Assembly (NCBI GenBank): GCA_036971475.1
Contig: JBAIZL010000006.1
Location: 4,998,501 to 5,062,500, forward strand
Reading direction: 5' to 3'
Source of the DNA: Prosapia bicincta
Lineage: Eukaryota; Arthropoda; Insecta; Hemiptera; Cercopidae
DNA length: 64,000 nt
In this document: piece by piece, positions 1 through 12,400 of the stretch
Numbering within the stretch: position 1 is the stretch's first letter
Layout of the letters: each line of letters begins with the position of its first letter
Notes under the pieces: generated by a model
Told to the model about the DNA's origin: nothing
Database searches by the model: none
The model's input: the letters and a program-made list of their open reading frames with translations, nothing else
Translations under genes and position numbers: made by a program

Positions 1-1347
1 TCATTCATTATGTTAATGTAATCATCTGATGAATGTTCCTTGGAGGACAGATCATAACTATTACTTTCAAAATATGACGAAAGTTTTATTTTCAATTTCA
101 CTACAACTCTCGTTTTTACTTATCAAATTGAGTGTGCAATTTATGTCATCTATCTGTTGACATCAGAGATTTGTACAAGTCATCTTGGCAATAAATAGCT
201 TTCAAAAAGTAATTTAATAAATGAACTATAGGAAAATTATTACTGGATTGAAAAGATAAGAGTATTAGCAAAAACAGAAGAATGGAAGCAACACTCACAT
301 GCATCCTGACTCATTAATTTACTCAAACCAAGCAAGCGTCCTTAGAAAACATTTCATACCCCATTTTACTGTTACAATCTAGTAAAAAGGTTTTTCGAAA
401 ACTGCCTTTGAGGAGGAATGCAATTCTTCAACATCAGTTTGGTTATAAACCAGGTATTCAATGATCAAGTGTATAATAGAGTTTACCATAAAAAATGGTC
501 TAGAAATTGTATACGGGATATTCTTAAATAGTTTTTTAAGGTCGTTGAGCCATTTTTGTCATAATTTTATGCATAAATTTTGGGATATCATTCTGACAAA
601 AAAATACTATTGTACTAGTAGATGTGCTATATTGATACTTTTTGTTTATCTCTTACATTCGTAATTTTGTCACAACAAAAAATAATATTACAAGACTAAA
701 CTTTCAGATTTATCACTAGTAATTATTATCATTTTATAATCAAATAGTCAAGTCTATATTTCAACAATTGTACATTAAGAAATTGCTAATAGCTTCTACT
801 GGTATTTTAAAAAACCCAATAAGGCTTTTAGAATTTCCATTGATTTTTATTGCATGTTTTTCCATCTCGAATGACAGAAGGTGCTATAAACCATCTTCTT
901 ACAAGAGTTGATTTTAGGTTCAGTCTGTGCAGAAAGAACCAGAAACTGAGCAGCAAGTCTTTGTCTACTCACTTAATTCTTAAAATTGAAGAAAGAGGCA
1001 CAGCAGATGTAAGAAAAAAAATTATTAACTCCTTATTTTCAAATATAGAATTAAAATTTTGTCAGTTTGATATAAATTATTAAAATAGCTACACTTTTTG
1101 TAATCAATATGTGTTGAATATGAGATAATTTAAAAATTATACAGATTGCTGGATCAGACATATTCTACACCCCTGCTATTTTAGCAGTGTTTCTAAAATA
1201 AGGTGTAATACAAATATAATTTTACAAAAGCAAAGTAGTGTACAAATAGTTCTTAAAATATTTTTGAAGAATGATTTTAAGTTTTTATATTAAATTTATT
1301 TCAGTAAGTCTGATTCACTAAACCATCCAAAAATAATAAAAGAAATA
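1..1347. other. AT-rich intergenic DNA, no gene recognised
   Basis: I find no domain, splice pattern or repeat family here. The two short open frames (461-664 and 850-1083, plus strand) have low-complexity AT-driven composition and match nothing I recognise. Confidence 0.5.
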
Positions 1348-1666
1348 TATTTGTTGATTCCGTCTTCACGGGAGCTACTAGTTTTCACTAAACACTTGTA
1401 AATATTTACAAACTTGCCTATAGTAGCAATTATTTATATTCAGATTTGTTGATTCCATCTTCGCGTGAGCTACTAGTAATCACTAAACACTTTTAAATGT
1501 TTTAAACTTGCCTATAGTAGCACTTACTTTGCTTGTTCAGGACGACCGTTTCGGGAGATGTGCCCCATTGTCAACTCAGACCGTAACTGGTCTCAAGGTT
1601 TATGTAGGTTAGGGTAAGGGTGGGATATTATGTGAGTGTACTTTGTGAGTATTAGGAGTTATGATG

Positions 1667-1882
1667 TCAAAAAGTGTGTGAGTTGTAATGTAATTGTGTA
1701 TTGAGTATGTGTGTAGGGTGTAGTTTGAAGTGTCTGTATATTTCGTATTGTTCAGTTGTGTAGCATTGGTTATTTCTGTGTTGTTTGTGAAGAATTTGTA
1801 GTTTAGATGTTATGTCTATGTAGTCATGTTTAGTGGAGTTGAGATGATCGGCGGAGTTTGATCGGTAGTTATTGTTTGTTAG
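1667..1882 (-). pseudogene. PLE-1 GIY-YIG endonuclease, C-terminal fragment
   Basis: The conceptual protein contains the block SNSADHLNSTKHDYIDI followed by LQILHK, YEIYRHFKLHPTHILN and a C-terminal HYNSHTF. This is the distal half of the GIY-YIG domain that follows the reverse transcriptase in Penelope elements. The catalytic GIY-YIG proximal half and the RT are absent because the fragment joins the inverted copy at about 1895. Not expected to be functional. Confidence 0.7.
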
Positions 1883-1931
1883 TGCGTTTATTACCAATAA
1901 CAATGAGTTTATAACCAACACACTACAAAAA

Positions 1932-2338
1932 TACAACTACAAAATAGCCTCCACACACAACACTCTCAATAAACAATTTAAACCCAACAACAAAATCAAC
2001 GGGATTTACAAGATCGCTGGAGTTTACAAACTAACTTACAGTTAGTGCCCCAGTTTTTACATAGGCCAGACAGGGAGGTCCTTCTACACACATTACCAAG
2101 AACATATAAATGCACTAACAAACAATAACTACCAATCAAACTTCGCCGATCATCTCTACTCCACAAAACATGACTACATACACATAGCATCTAACATACA
2201 AATTATTCACAAACAACACGGAAATAACCAACGCTACACAACCGAACAATACGAAATATACAGACACTTCAAACTACACCCTACACACATACTCAATACA
2301 CAACTCAACATTACATTACAACTAACACACACTTTTTG
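1932..2338 (+). pseudogene. PLE-1 GIY-YIG endonuclease fragment, one in-frame stop
   Basis: The plus-strand translation carries the linker block NTLNKQFKPNNKI, then IYKIAGVYKLT, a stop codon where sister copies have CSS, then CPSFYIGQTGRSFYTHYQEHI. The FYIGQTGRSF motif is the signature of the GIY-YIG nuclease domain fused to the RT of Penelope elements. The domain continues to LQLTHTF and a stop. The RT is missing (5' truncation) and the internal stop makes this a pseudogene. Confidence 0.75.
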
Positions 2339-2935
2339 ACATCATAACTCCTAATACTCACAAAGTACACCCACACCACCTTAATATCTCACCCCCACCC
2401 TATTACCTTAACCTACAAAAACCTTGAGATCAGTTACGGTCTGAGTTGAGAATGGTACACATCTCTCGAAACAGCCATCCTCAACAAATATAAGTAAGTG
2501 CTACTATAGGCAAGTTTGTAAATATTTACAAGTGTAAATAAAATAAATTGGTTATACTTATGAAGAATAAGAAAAGTATTAAATAAACTATTCATTTGAC
2601 TTCTTTTATTAATAAATTGTAATTATTAAATACGACATGATTGTCCATACCTCTTTATATTGAGTTACAACATCCTCACACAAATTTCACATTTGGATTT
2701 TGGGTTAGATTTTGTTTGTCATTCTATAGGTCTATTTAGGTTTTAATGTTTATACTTTTATTTCTACCGTATATACTTTGATTTTCATCACTACAACTGA
2801 ATAAATTGTTATGTAAAACTAAAAATATTGTTATTGAATTAAATTCGTTTACAAATATTTAATATAATCTGTAAATGCTATCTTTAGAGGAAAGGATGTA
2901 CGATACAGTAACTACAGTAATTAGTTTTAAATTAG

Positions 2936-2941
2936 TTTATT
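2936..2941 (-). promoter_or_regulatory. Poly(A) signal of regucalcin-like gene A
   Basis: AATAAA on the minus strand, about 40 nt downstream of the gene A stop codon. Confidence 0.5.
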
Positions 2942-2981
2942 CAGAATATTTATATTAATATAAAGATTTGCATTAGCAACC

Positions 2982-3212
2982 CTATTTTTTAACCTTAGCA
3001 CTTGGAGTACCTTTAACACCTAAATTTGTAATTTTGAAAGTACTGCCTGCATGTGGATATCGAGTCAGTTCTTCTTTAGTTATAATCTTCCTGGCAGAAG
3101 TGACATAAAGCTCATTATAATTTGCTCCACCGAAACACGCTGATGTAATTTCAAGTGACGGCAATTTAATAGTCTGCAGTAATGCTCCAGTTTCTGGATC
3201 AATTTTTATAAT
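2982..3212 (-). CDS. Gene A exon 5 (terminal)
   Basis: 231 bp with the stop TAG at 2982-2984. It contains the family C-terminal motifs TSACFGG, ELYVTSA and TNLGVKG. Its length is identical to gene B exon 51749-51979. Confidence 0.88.
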   Translation of the reverse strand: MIKIDPETGALLQTIKLPSLEITSACFGGANYNELYVTSARKIITKEELTRYPHAGSTFKITNLGVKGTPSAKVKK

Positions 3213-6200
3213 CTAAAAAAAAGTTAAAACTTATATGAACATTTATGGTACAAATGAGAGATTTAACTCTTGTTTCAATGCTTTAATGATTTTATAAAGA
3301 AATAATATTTATTACAATTTATAAGAAGTAAACTAACATTAGAAAGTTCACACATATATACGCATATAAAGGGATTCACACCCTTTATAGTTAGTTATTC
3401 AGTGTTTTATTCTATAATAAAATTAGTCTATTTAATTTTAAGTCCTAATATTAAAATATAAAAAAAGTTTCTAAACAAGTTTTCAAAAACTTAATTTTAT
3501 TGGGCATTTTTTGCACTGAAAATTGTTTTTTTTTTCTTTCTTTGGATTTCCAAGTAAAACTTATTTACTCATATATGTGTTGAATCTTTGTCAGAAAAAT
3601 AACTAACATGATATTCTAAATAACTCAATGTCTTACATAAGCAATATGTTTCCTTGAGGTGTAATTTATCGTTTTTAGAATCTTAGTGTAGTTTTTTGTC
3701 TCCTACCAATTATATTAACAAAAGACCTGATCTTTAGTTTTTAGATCCCAGTATGTTTTTAACCTTCTGATGATGCTAACCGTATTAGCGAAATGTACGT
3801 CAAGGTTGTTTAAATATTTGTAGAAATGGTTATTGTTGTTTAATTATCATAGAAGCCTGATGACAGATCGATTGCTTGGACTATTTTATAATTGTCATAA
3901 AACATTGTTATAGTACCAAATATCAAGAAAATTTATTAATGTAAACAGACTATGGTAATATTGTAACTTCTCAGTAGGAAGGATGTATAAATTAGAGTAA
4001 AGAACAAATTTTGTGACTTATATGAATACTGCATAGTCAAAATTTTTCAATAATTTGTGAAATTAATAAAAATATTTAATTATGAATATGAAATTACTGT
4101 ACCTGTCCTCCGCCGTAACAAGCAACCCAAAGATTTCCATCGGTATCTATAGTCATCCCATCAGGCAAGCCTTCAATATTATTTGTTTTAAAATCAAATA
4201 TTGTTTTTTCATTACCTAAAATTTGTAAGAAGTAATAAATAAAAATCATACATTGTTAAGTCAAGTTTTATATTTACTGTAATTTATTACAACTAATATA
4301 ATGATTTCTAAACATGTTATAGTAAAACCTGTTTAAGCAGGAATCTTTTGGTATCAGCATTATTTTTCGAAAAGAAAATTTTATACAGTAGTATACTATA
4401 CTGTATGAATTACGTAGACTTTCGTCGAGTTATTTTTAGTGTTATGATTGAGGGGGGTTTCTTAGCTATTAGAATTCCCTACTGCTATTCTTGCTGATCA
4501 GCTGTATGGTGCAGTACATAAAAATGTTAAAACCTACAGTGCAAAATAAAAATCTTCTTTTTAAATGCATGCTGCATAGCTTTATCCAAGTCCACAGCAC
4601 ATTTTTAACAGAAAATACTAAAACTACACTTGTCAACAAAATCTATAAATGAAAGATGCACTTTATTGAAAGCTATACAGTATTTTTACCTTTACTTTAA
4701 TTACAATTAAGTATGCACAGTGGGCCTACGTGAAAAAGAAAGAGAATCAAATAGGCTTGAAGAAGTCTAGCATTGACTTTTGTTTTAAAAGATTAGCTTT
4801 AGTACTTGCTTCTGTTTCAGTTATTATTTTTAATTGTAACAAGTTGTGACACATTTGGGGGCTGTTAACACGTACTGCAAAATCTTCTTATTCACAAATT
4901 TTCATTATAGCTTCACCAAATGTTCTTACTTTGTTTTCTACGACGGAACCGTCTTCAATTTCTTCTTCACTTTCAATAATTTCATTAGTTTCCATTTCAA
5001 TGATTTCATCCACAGATTTTTGCCCTTCTGTTACCAGTTCATTGTCAATACAAAAATATTCTTCAGCAGTTATAGTATCCAGTTTCTGTCAACAAATCTT
5101 TCACAGTGTGCAAGGTAATGTCTTGCATCCCTGTTTCAATAGGATTATTATTGAGTTCTTCATGTACAATAAAACCAGCTTCTTTGAATGCATTTTGAAC
5201 ACAAGACTTTGATATTATCTCATAAGACCTCGATATCCATCTTATAGAATCCAAAACAGTAATGTTATTCGTCAATTCCTGTACTGATGAGCATGAATTT
5301 ATGTTTGCAATAAGAGATTGTAAAACATGTTTTCTGTAGTGTGCTTTAAAATTTTTAATAACACCCTGATCCATCGATTGAGTAACGCTGGTAGTATTGG
5401 GCGGAAAAAACAACAATTTAATGTGAGAGTAATCTTAATGATGATGACATGTTGCCGTATCCATAAATAACAAAATATACCTGTTATATTTCATTGTATA
5501 ATTTAAATTTTGAAGTCAGTTTTCCATAATGACTGATGTCATTCATGGTTTCTTGTTAGCATGCCATTGAACTGGTAACTGGCCTACATTTTTGAAACAT
5601 CGGGGCTTCCATGATTTCCATATTACCAAAGGTTTTTCTAATTTTCCATTTGCAAAACTGCAAACTAAAACTTTAAGCCTTTCTTTTGACTGCTTACCTC
5701 CTATACATTTTTCATTTAAAAAATTTAAAGTCTTATTTGGGAGAGGTCTAAAAAACAAACCCGTCTTGTCACAGTTTCCAATATTTTTGACTTCATAACC
5801 AACTGTTAATTCACAGACTTTATGCTTCCAATCATTAACTGTTTCCTGGTTAACTTCTTTTGCTTCGCCACAAATTTGATTGAAAGGAATTGAATGTCTG
5901 GATTGAAAACTTTCCAACCATCCATTCGAGGCTTTGAATGTTGTGTTTCCCAGCTTAGCAGCAATTGACTTAGCTTGCTTTTGTAATATTGAACCTGAGA
6001 TGGGAAGATTCTTGGTTCGCGCTTGTCTAAACTATTTAAATAAAATTCTGTCAATTTCTATATTTGTGCATGTTTTTTGCCTTTTAGACTGAAGTGGTGT
6101 CTTGCCTTTCAACCAATCTTCTTTTATGTGTTCTTTAAAATTCCATTAATATGTGTTTTACCGCATTTGTATATATCACATAATTGTTTCATGTTTATTT

Positions 6201-6376
6201 TTCCACTAAGTTCAATAACATCGATTTTCTCTTTCAAAGTTTTAGATTGAAAGTTTATTATCTATTAAGTTTATTTATAGATTGAAAATAGATTAGAAAG
6301 TTTCAAATGGTTTTAGAAGTTATTAAAGTATTTATCATTGGCAAATATTTGTTTAGGAGTGGAATAAATACATAAC

Positions 6377-6421
<45 letters not shown>

Positions 6422-9400
6422 ATATAGTTCTAGTTTATATATAACTTTATATAATTTTTATATTAATTTAGAAATGGAATATGTTAGGGCTGGATTTGAG
6501 ATTTTCTTGAGAATGTGCAAAATGAAAATAATCTAATAAAAAAATCTAAGAATATTTATGCCGCAATTTTGAAGGTTTCAAGATAGTATTCAAGATACAA
6601 ATTATATTTTGGCCGAATGATAATTAAGTATTACCTATTGATGTTCTAAAAACTTTTTGCACAAAATTAAAATGACAATTACTTGCATCTATCAATCAAA
6701 AATATTTTAAACATCAGCAATTTTTCAAAAAGACAATACTTAAAATTAGTTTCTAATAAATTTTAATTAATATATAGTTAGATAATATGTGTGTAAACAC
6801 ACACACAAAAATACATAAAACTAATAAAATAATATTCTTAAATAATTTAAAATCAAAGTAATTGAAAGTGGTTGATTTAACATAGTCTCTAGGTGGTAAA
6901 TACAATCAAAGAGTAGAAGAATATGGTTAGTTTAATATATATTAAAACTGCAGCAGTCATAAATTACACCCGGCCTTTGGTGTAGCAGTTGTAATAACAG
7001 TTTAAATCAAGGCATTTTCATGAAGAAGCAGAACAATTTTCCTTAGTATAGCTGGTATTATTTATTTGAAATATGGTGAATTTCTGTTACGTGATGTTTA
7101 TATATTTAAAATTTTTTTGAAGTGATTAATTTTTTTATATAATTTAGTGCTTGTAGAATATGTAAGTTAGTTTTGATGTTTATATATGTGTGATGGGTGT
7201 CTTGTATGTTGGTGTAGCTTGATTTCATGTTTATGCTTCTTATGTCATTGATATGTTCCTTGCATCTTATATTGAATGATGTACTGGTCAGTGTAGACAA
7301 TAAGCCAGTTTATTTAAATTTACTTCAGCTTTCATTTTTTTAAAAAAAATTTGTGCGATTGTTTTATAGAAATATAATAATAAGTCTTACAAACAGTCTT
7401 AAAAAATACATTACAAAGACTTACTGATATCTCCTGATTCATTATCATAATCGTAACTGTCAACTCTGTATTTCAAAGAATCTATGAAGTAAAACTTTTT
7501 TCTCTCCACATTCCAGGCTAGGCCATTACAAATGCCCATCTTTGATAACTGTTTAGAAACATCTCTGTCTTCATTAACCATATATAGTGATCCTTGTTCA
7601 AGAGCGAAATCATTTACTGTTCCTTCAATCTTTGGGCCCATTGTACCTGTAATAATTAACGAGTTCTGTATTGTAAATTGAATAAGGGTTACAACTAAAA
7701 TAATATTGAGTTTACTATAAAGTTAATAATGATTGAATATTAGAGTTAACCTAAAATAATACTAATTTTAAAAATACTTAACTAAGTGAATACGTAATTG
7801 CTTACTTGCTGACGTGTTTCAAAACATTTGTTCCTTTTACGAAGCTAACCCTCTACTTGACTTGAGTAGAGGCTTAGCTTCGTAAAAGGAACAAATGTTT
7901 TGAAATGCGTCAGCAAGTAAGCAACTACGTATTCACTTGGTTAAGTATTTTTAAAATTAGTTTAATCAGTGAATTCAAGATGATTACATCAAGCAACTTC
8001 TAAAATAATATGTGTTGGGTTACAGCTCAGAATTATTTAAAATACAGAAAAATAACTAAGAAAAATACTATTCTAATACCCTGGTAGAAGGTAGATGCCT
8101 CTTCTTACTCCAATAAGTGACCATGACCACACAATGCTATAATTTGTCTCTATTCCCAGTATCAGAGAATCATTATCTTGTGCCTTTTCTACCTAATTTC
8201 TTCTGGCGTCTCTTATGTTTTCTGTTATAGGGTATAAAAGGTAATACTTTTTTAAGACCCTATAGAGCAGGTATACTTTACCTTAAACCTGGTCATTAGT
8301 AAATAATCACCTGCCATTGGATATTTCACTGTTTTGAAGAAGAACTTCAAACAAAATCATAATAAATATACCCTAAACATTAAACATACATTATATTACC
8401 ATTTTAATCTGGAGAAATGTATGATATAAATGTTGAACATATCTTTAGCCAAACACTTTTTTCACTTGTAAAAAACAAATTTTGTTAATCATTTTGTTTG
8501 TAGCTCATAAACCGTAACACTTAGGTATATTATGTATATGAAATGTTCACTGATTCACTAGAATAAAAAAGTTTAATATAAAAATATATGATGAAAATAA
8601 AAAAGTTACATGAAAAAACTGCAACTTTGTAGAGTTCTTGGCTTTTTGATTGTTTTATGGAGTGTTAAAAAAAAATAATAAAACTTAAGCAGAAAAGCAA
8701 TCGTATTGTTAATCATAATGAATAAGAGAATGAAATCAAATGTGGCAACACCTTCATCCAAAATATTTTAGTTCCATTTGCACACAAAAACGAACAATTG
8801 TTTTCCTTTATTTCAAGTGCTTAAGGCTCATTTACCATATTACTTACATACCAATATTAGTGTTAAAAATGCTCAACTTTTCCCTAGCAAAAAATTGCTG
8901 CAACTCTGATAAAAAAATACAGTGAATAATTTTTTATTCCAAAAAGTAATAGGCTAACACCGAATTTAATTTAATCTCCTTTAAAGTACTGTCCTTGGCT
9001 GGCAATGCACTTATCCCAACGTTGAATCCATGACGGGAAACAATTCTGGAAGGCTTCTTTCGGAAGGGCGTTTAGCTGCTCGGTCGTGGCCCTCTCAATG
9101 TCAGGAATGGTGTCAAAACATTTTCTTTTAAGCACAGTTTTAATTTTTGGGAAGAGCCAGAAGTAGCATGGTGCTGAATCGAGTAAGTATAGCGGAAATA
9201 GACAGACAGGAACAATTTTGTCAGCCAAAAACTGGCGAATGAGAAGCGAGGTGTGACATGGCGCATTGTCCTGATGAAGAAGAAAGCCATTCCCCCATTT
9301 TTCTGGTCTTTCTCTTTGTATGTCATTTTACAAATGTTGCAGTACGCCCTTATAAAATTCAGAGTTCACACTCTGATTGCACTATGCCGTCACTATCGAT

Positions 9401-12400
9401 AAAAACAATGAGCAAGACCTTGATGTTCGGTTTTGACTGACATGCTTTTTTAGGGCGAGAAGTTGCACTGGTTTTCCATTGGGAACTCTGTATTTTGTTA
9501 ATCACTTACAACAATAGTTTATGACTATCCGAACTTTAAATGTAGTAAATTTGTTAAAACTTATTTTAAAACTTTATTGTTAAAACTTAGATTGTTAACA
9601 CTGTATTTTGGTCTGAGGGTCATATACATAGACCTAACTCTCATCTCCAGTTACAATATTGGCCATGAAGTACAGATCTGACGCTCGATTTTCCTTCTGT
9701 TCATAACTCAAAATTCTAGGAACAAATTTTGCACTCACTAGACTCATTTGCAAATTATCGTTTAAATGCTTTGAACGGAACCGTATGAGATGTTGAGATC
9801 TTCCGATAGCTCTCGAATCATCATTGGCCTGTTTGAACAAACAATTGGACATCCCAAACACTACTCATCTTCAACTGACTCATTTCCGCTTTTAAATTAG
9901 TCATACCACTTGTACACAGTCTTCAGAGTTACCATATTATTGCCATACACAGGTTTTAACATTTCGTGAGGTTCTTTGCTATTCTTTTGCAACTTAAAAC
10001 AAAACTTAATGTTAATGGGTTGTTCGAAAATCATGATGATAGACAAGATAAACACGACCTTACTGTAGCAGCTCTGGCAGTCGACTGACAAGCTCCAGCG
10101 TGTTGAAACTTGTTGCTGCCTGTCTCAACAGATCGTGCTACTAGTCAAATTACATCATATTTATACGTTAGCAGTTGCCGCTATAAAAATTCATTCTCCG
10201 AATTTTTTTATCACTTCTCGTATATGAGTATGTATTAGGAAAGTAGAATTAAAAAACCCAAACTATGTACAGCCTCAAATGTAAGATGGGGTATTTTCTA
10301 ACTCCAAGTTATTTCTAATTTTCATCCCAACTTGGAATTAAAATAACATAGGTGGAAATGATAGCAAGTTGGAGAAAAATTACTGAAATTGTAATTCAGA
10401 ATTTAAAGATGAATTGAAATGTTAAATGAAAGATAAAAGGAGAAATGTAAGGTGTAGAAAAGATTGTAAGACAGTTGAGAAGTACTAAAAATGATCAAGA
10501 AAAAGAAGAGAAACTCGTCAGGACATTAAGAAAACATCGCCTCAGAGTCACCTAAAACAAAAGGTAAATGTTTGAAAGGAAGAAAAAAGTATTAATGATT
10601 CAATAAGTGATTTTAGGCTTTTCTATCTAAAACTTCAGAAGTACTGTACTATGATATTTCAGAAAGTTGTTTTCTAAACATCAGCTCATATATAAGAAAA
10701 AAGTACTATATGTTAAATATTATCAATAAAAAGGCAAATACATGAAAAGTTAGATGTGTAAGAAAAGACAAGTAAGTATTATGCTAAAAAGGTTAAGTTA
10801 AGGTTACATGGATCATGGTATGTCTTAATATTACAAAGTGCAAGAATATCAATAAGGAAAAGGAAGAGAGAGTTAAAACATATAAGTATTTGAAAACATG
10901 AACAGAACATAAATATTTATCACTAGGCGTACTTATACTAAGTGTTTTTTAAACAAGATAACATAATTATATTACCAGCCCAAATCCGTCCAACTGGATC
11001 AACTTTTCCATCATTCAGTCTAGTTTTGGCCTTGACACTCTCAATGCGTGCATATATTTCAGTACTATCTATTGTACTACATCTTCCATCCCAAAATATT
11101 ATTTCCAAATTATTGTTACGGGAAATGATAAATTTATTTTTTTCTCCTTCAATTTGCAGGATCATAGAAACAGTTCCTCCACAACCTAAAACAATTTTAA
11201 GTGAAATATTAACGTTAGTATTAGATTGTGTTTTGTAGGTAGGATAATAATAAGGAATGTAGCACTTTATTATATTATACTTGAATTTGTTCTACAAAAC
11301 ATGTTTAAAAATTTTAGGTATTGTTTCTTTGTAAGTAATTTAACTTTGTAAATTAAAATTACTTATAATTTCTGAACTGTTTAATGAAGTGATCAATTAA
11401 TATACTAAAATTCACTCTTCTGGCAACTCTGAAAAAATTTATTGATCTTTTTTAACATTCCTTGAAAGAAGTTGCAACTGTTTCAAAAAATCTTAACCCA
11501 AAACTAACAACATTACTATTTTTTTAAAAATTTATTACCTTAAATATTTTATTTCATACCTTTAAATGTTTCAATATGTACTTTGGCTCTTCTACAACCA
11601 CCCAATAATAAATTTTTAAAATTGTTTGTTGTAATCATTTTAAATTCACTGATTAAAATATAAATAATCACTACATAACTAAGTGAATACTTTAGAGCTT
11701 ACTTGCTGATGCGTTTTGAAACGATCATTTCATTTACGAAATCCTTATCAAACATTTACTTATGTAGAGGCTTAGCTTCGTAAATGAAACAATGGTATCG
11801 AAAAGCGTCACCAAGTAAGCACTAAAGTATTCACTTAGTTATGTAATAATTACTTATAGTAAATTTCTACTCAGATTTGGTGAATTAAGTCTGGCATGAT
11901 TATAGCTACATTAACAGTGTTAAATTGGAGATTATGAATTAAATATTTCAAATCCTTAATTGGTTCACTGGTGCTTTATGTTTTTCATATGTCGCTATAA
12001 ACACATTTAATGGAGTCACGAGGCCAAAACATAGGATCACCCTACCAATCCAATATTTAGGAAATTGTGCATTACAAGCATTTAAAAAATAGAGATAATT
12101 TAAAGTTTGGGGTCTTCTTAAAATAATGAAGTTGCATTATTTTCTTTCTAATTTGACCTAATTGCAGGAAGACATACAGATGTAGCATGTAGAAATAGAC
12201 ATTTCATCTGATAGATTATTCAATTAAAAAAAATGTACAAACCACTTGGTCATGTATGAAACTGCACCATCTGTTTAATCTTAAAGTATGTCTGATATAC
12301 AGAGTAATTATACTGTTTTGTTGTGATCCCCATATCCTACTATTATGTCAGACTTACATCTCCAGACATGAAATGTAGCTTCATCTGTGAAAATAAGTTT

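Larger units (their letters stand above)
1348..2536. mobile_element. Inverted pair of Penelope-like element 3' ends (subfamily PLE-1)
   Basis: Two copies of the same PLE 3' end face each other. The left half reads on the minus strand (terminal repeat, then GIY-YIG remnant 1882 to 1667) and the right half on the plus strand (GIY-YIG remnant 1932-2338, then terminal repeat to about 2536). They join near 1895-1930. The terminal repeat carries recurrent blocks such as TTGTTGATTCCATCTTC, CCTATAGTAGCACTTAC and GGACGACCGTTTCGGGAGA, which recur at 17.3, 20.8, 28.7, 34.2, 42.2 and 44.6 kb. The left terminal repeat is itself partly duplicated in direct order (about 1350 and 1446). Head-to-head or tail-to-tail terminal copies are a known feature of PLEs. 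Confidence 0.75.

Noticed and set aside
1996..2190. 64-codon minus-strand frame with a Cys/Arg-rich product
   Set aside because: It is the antisense shadow of the plus-strand GIY-YIG remnant.
3855..3880. Second CTGATGA close to the intronic hammerhead
   Set aside because: No stem II hairpin or GAA follows within a plausible distance.
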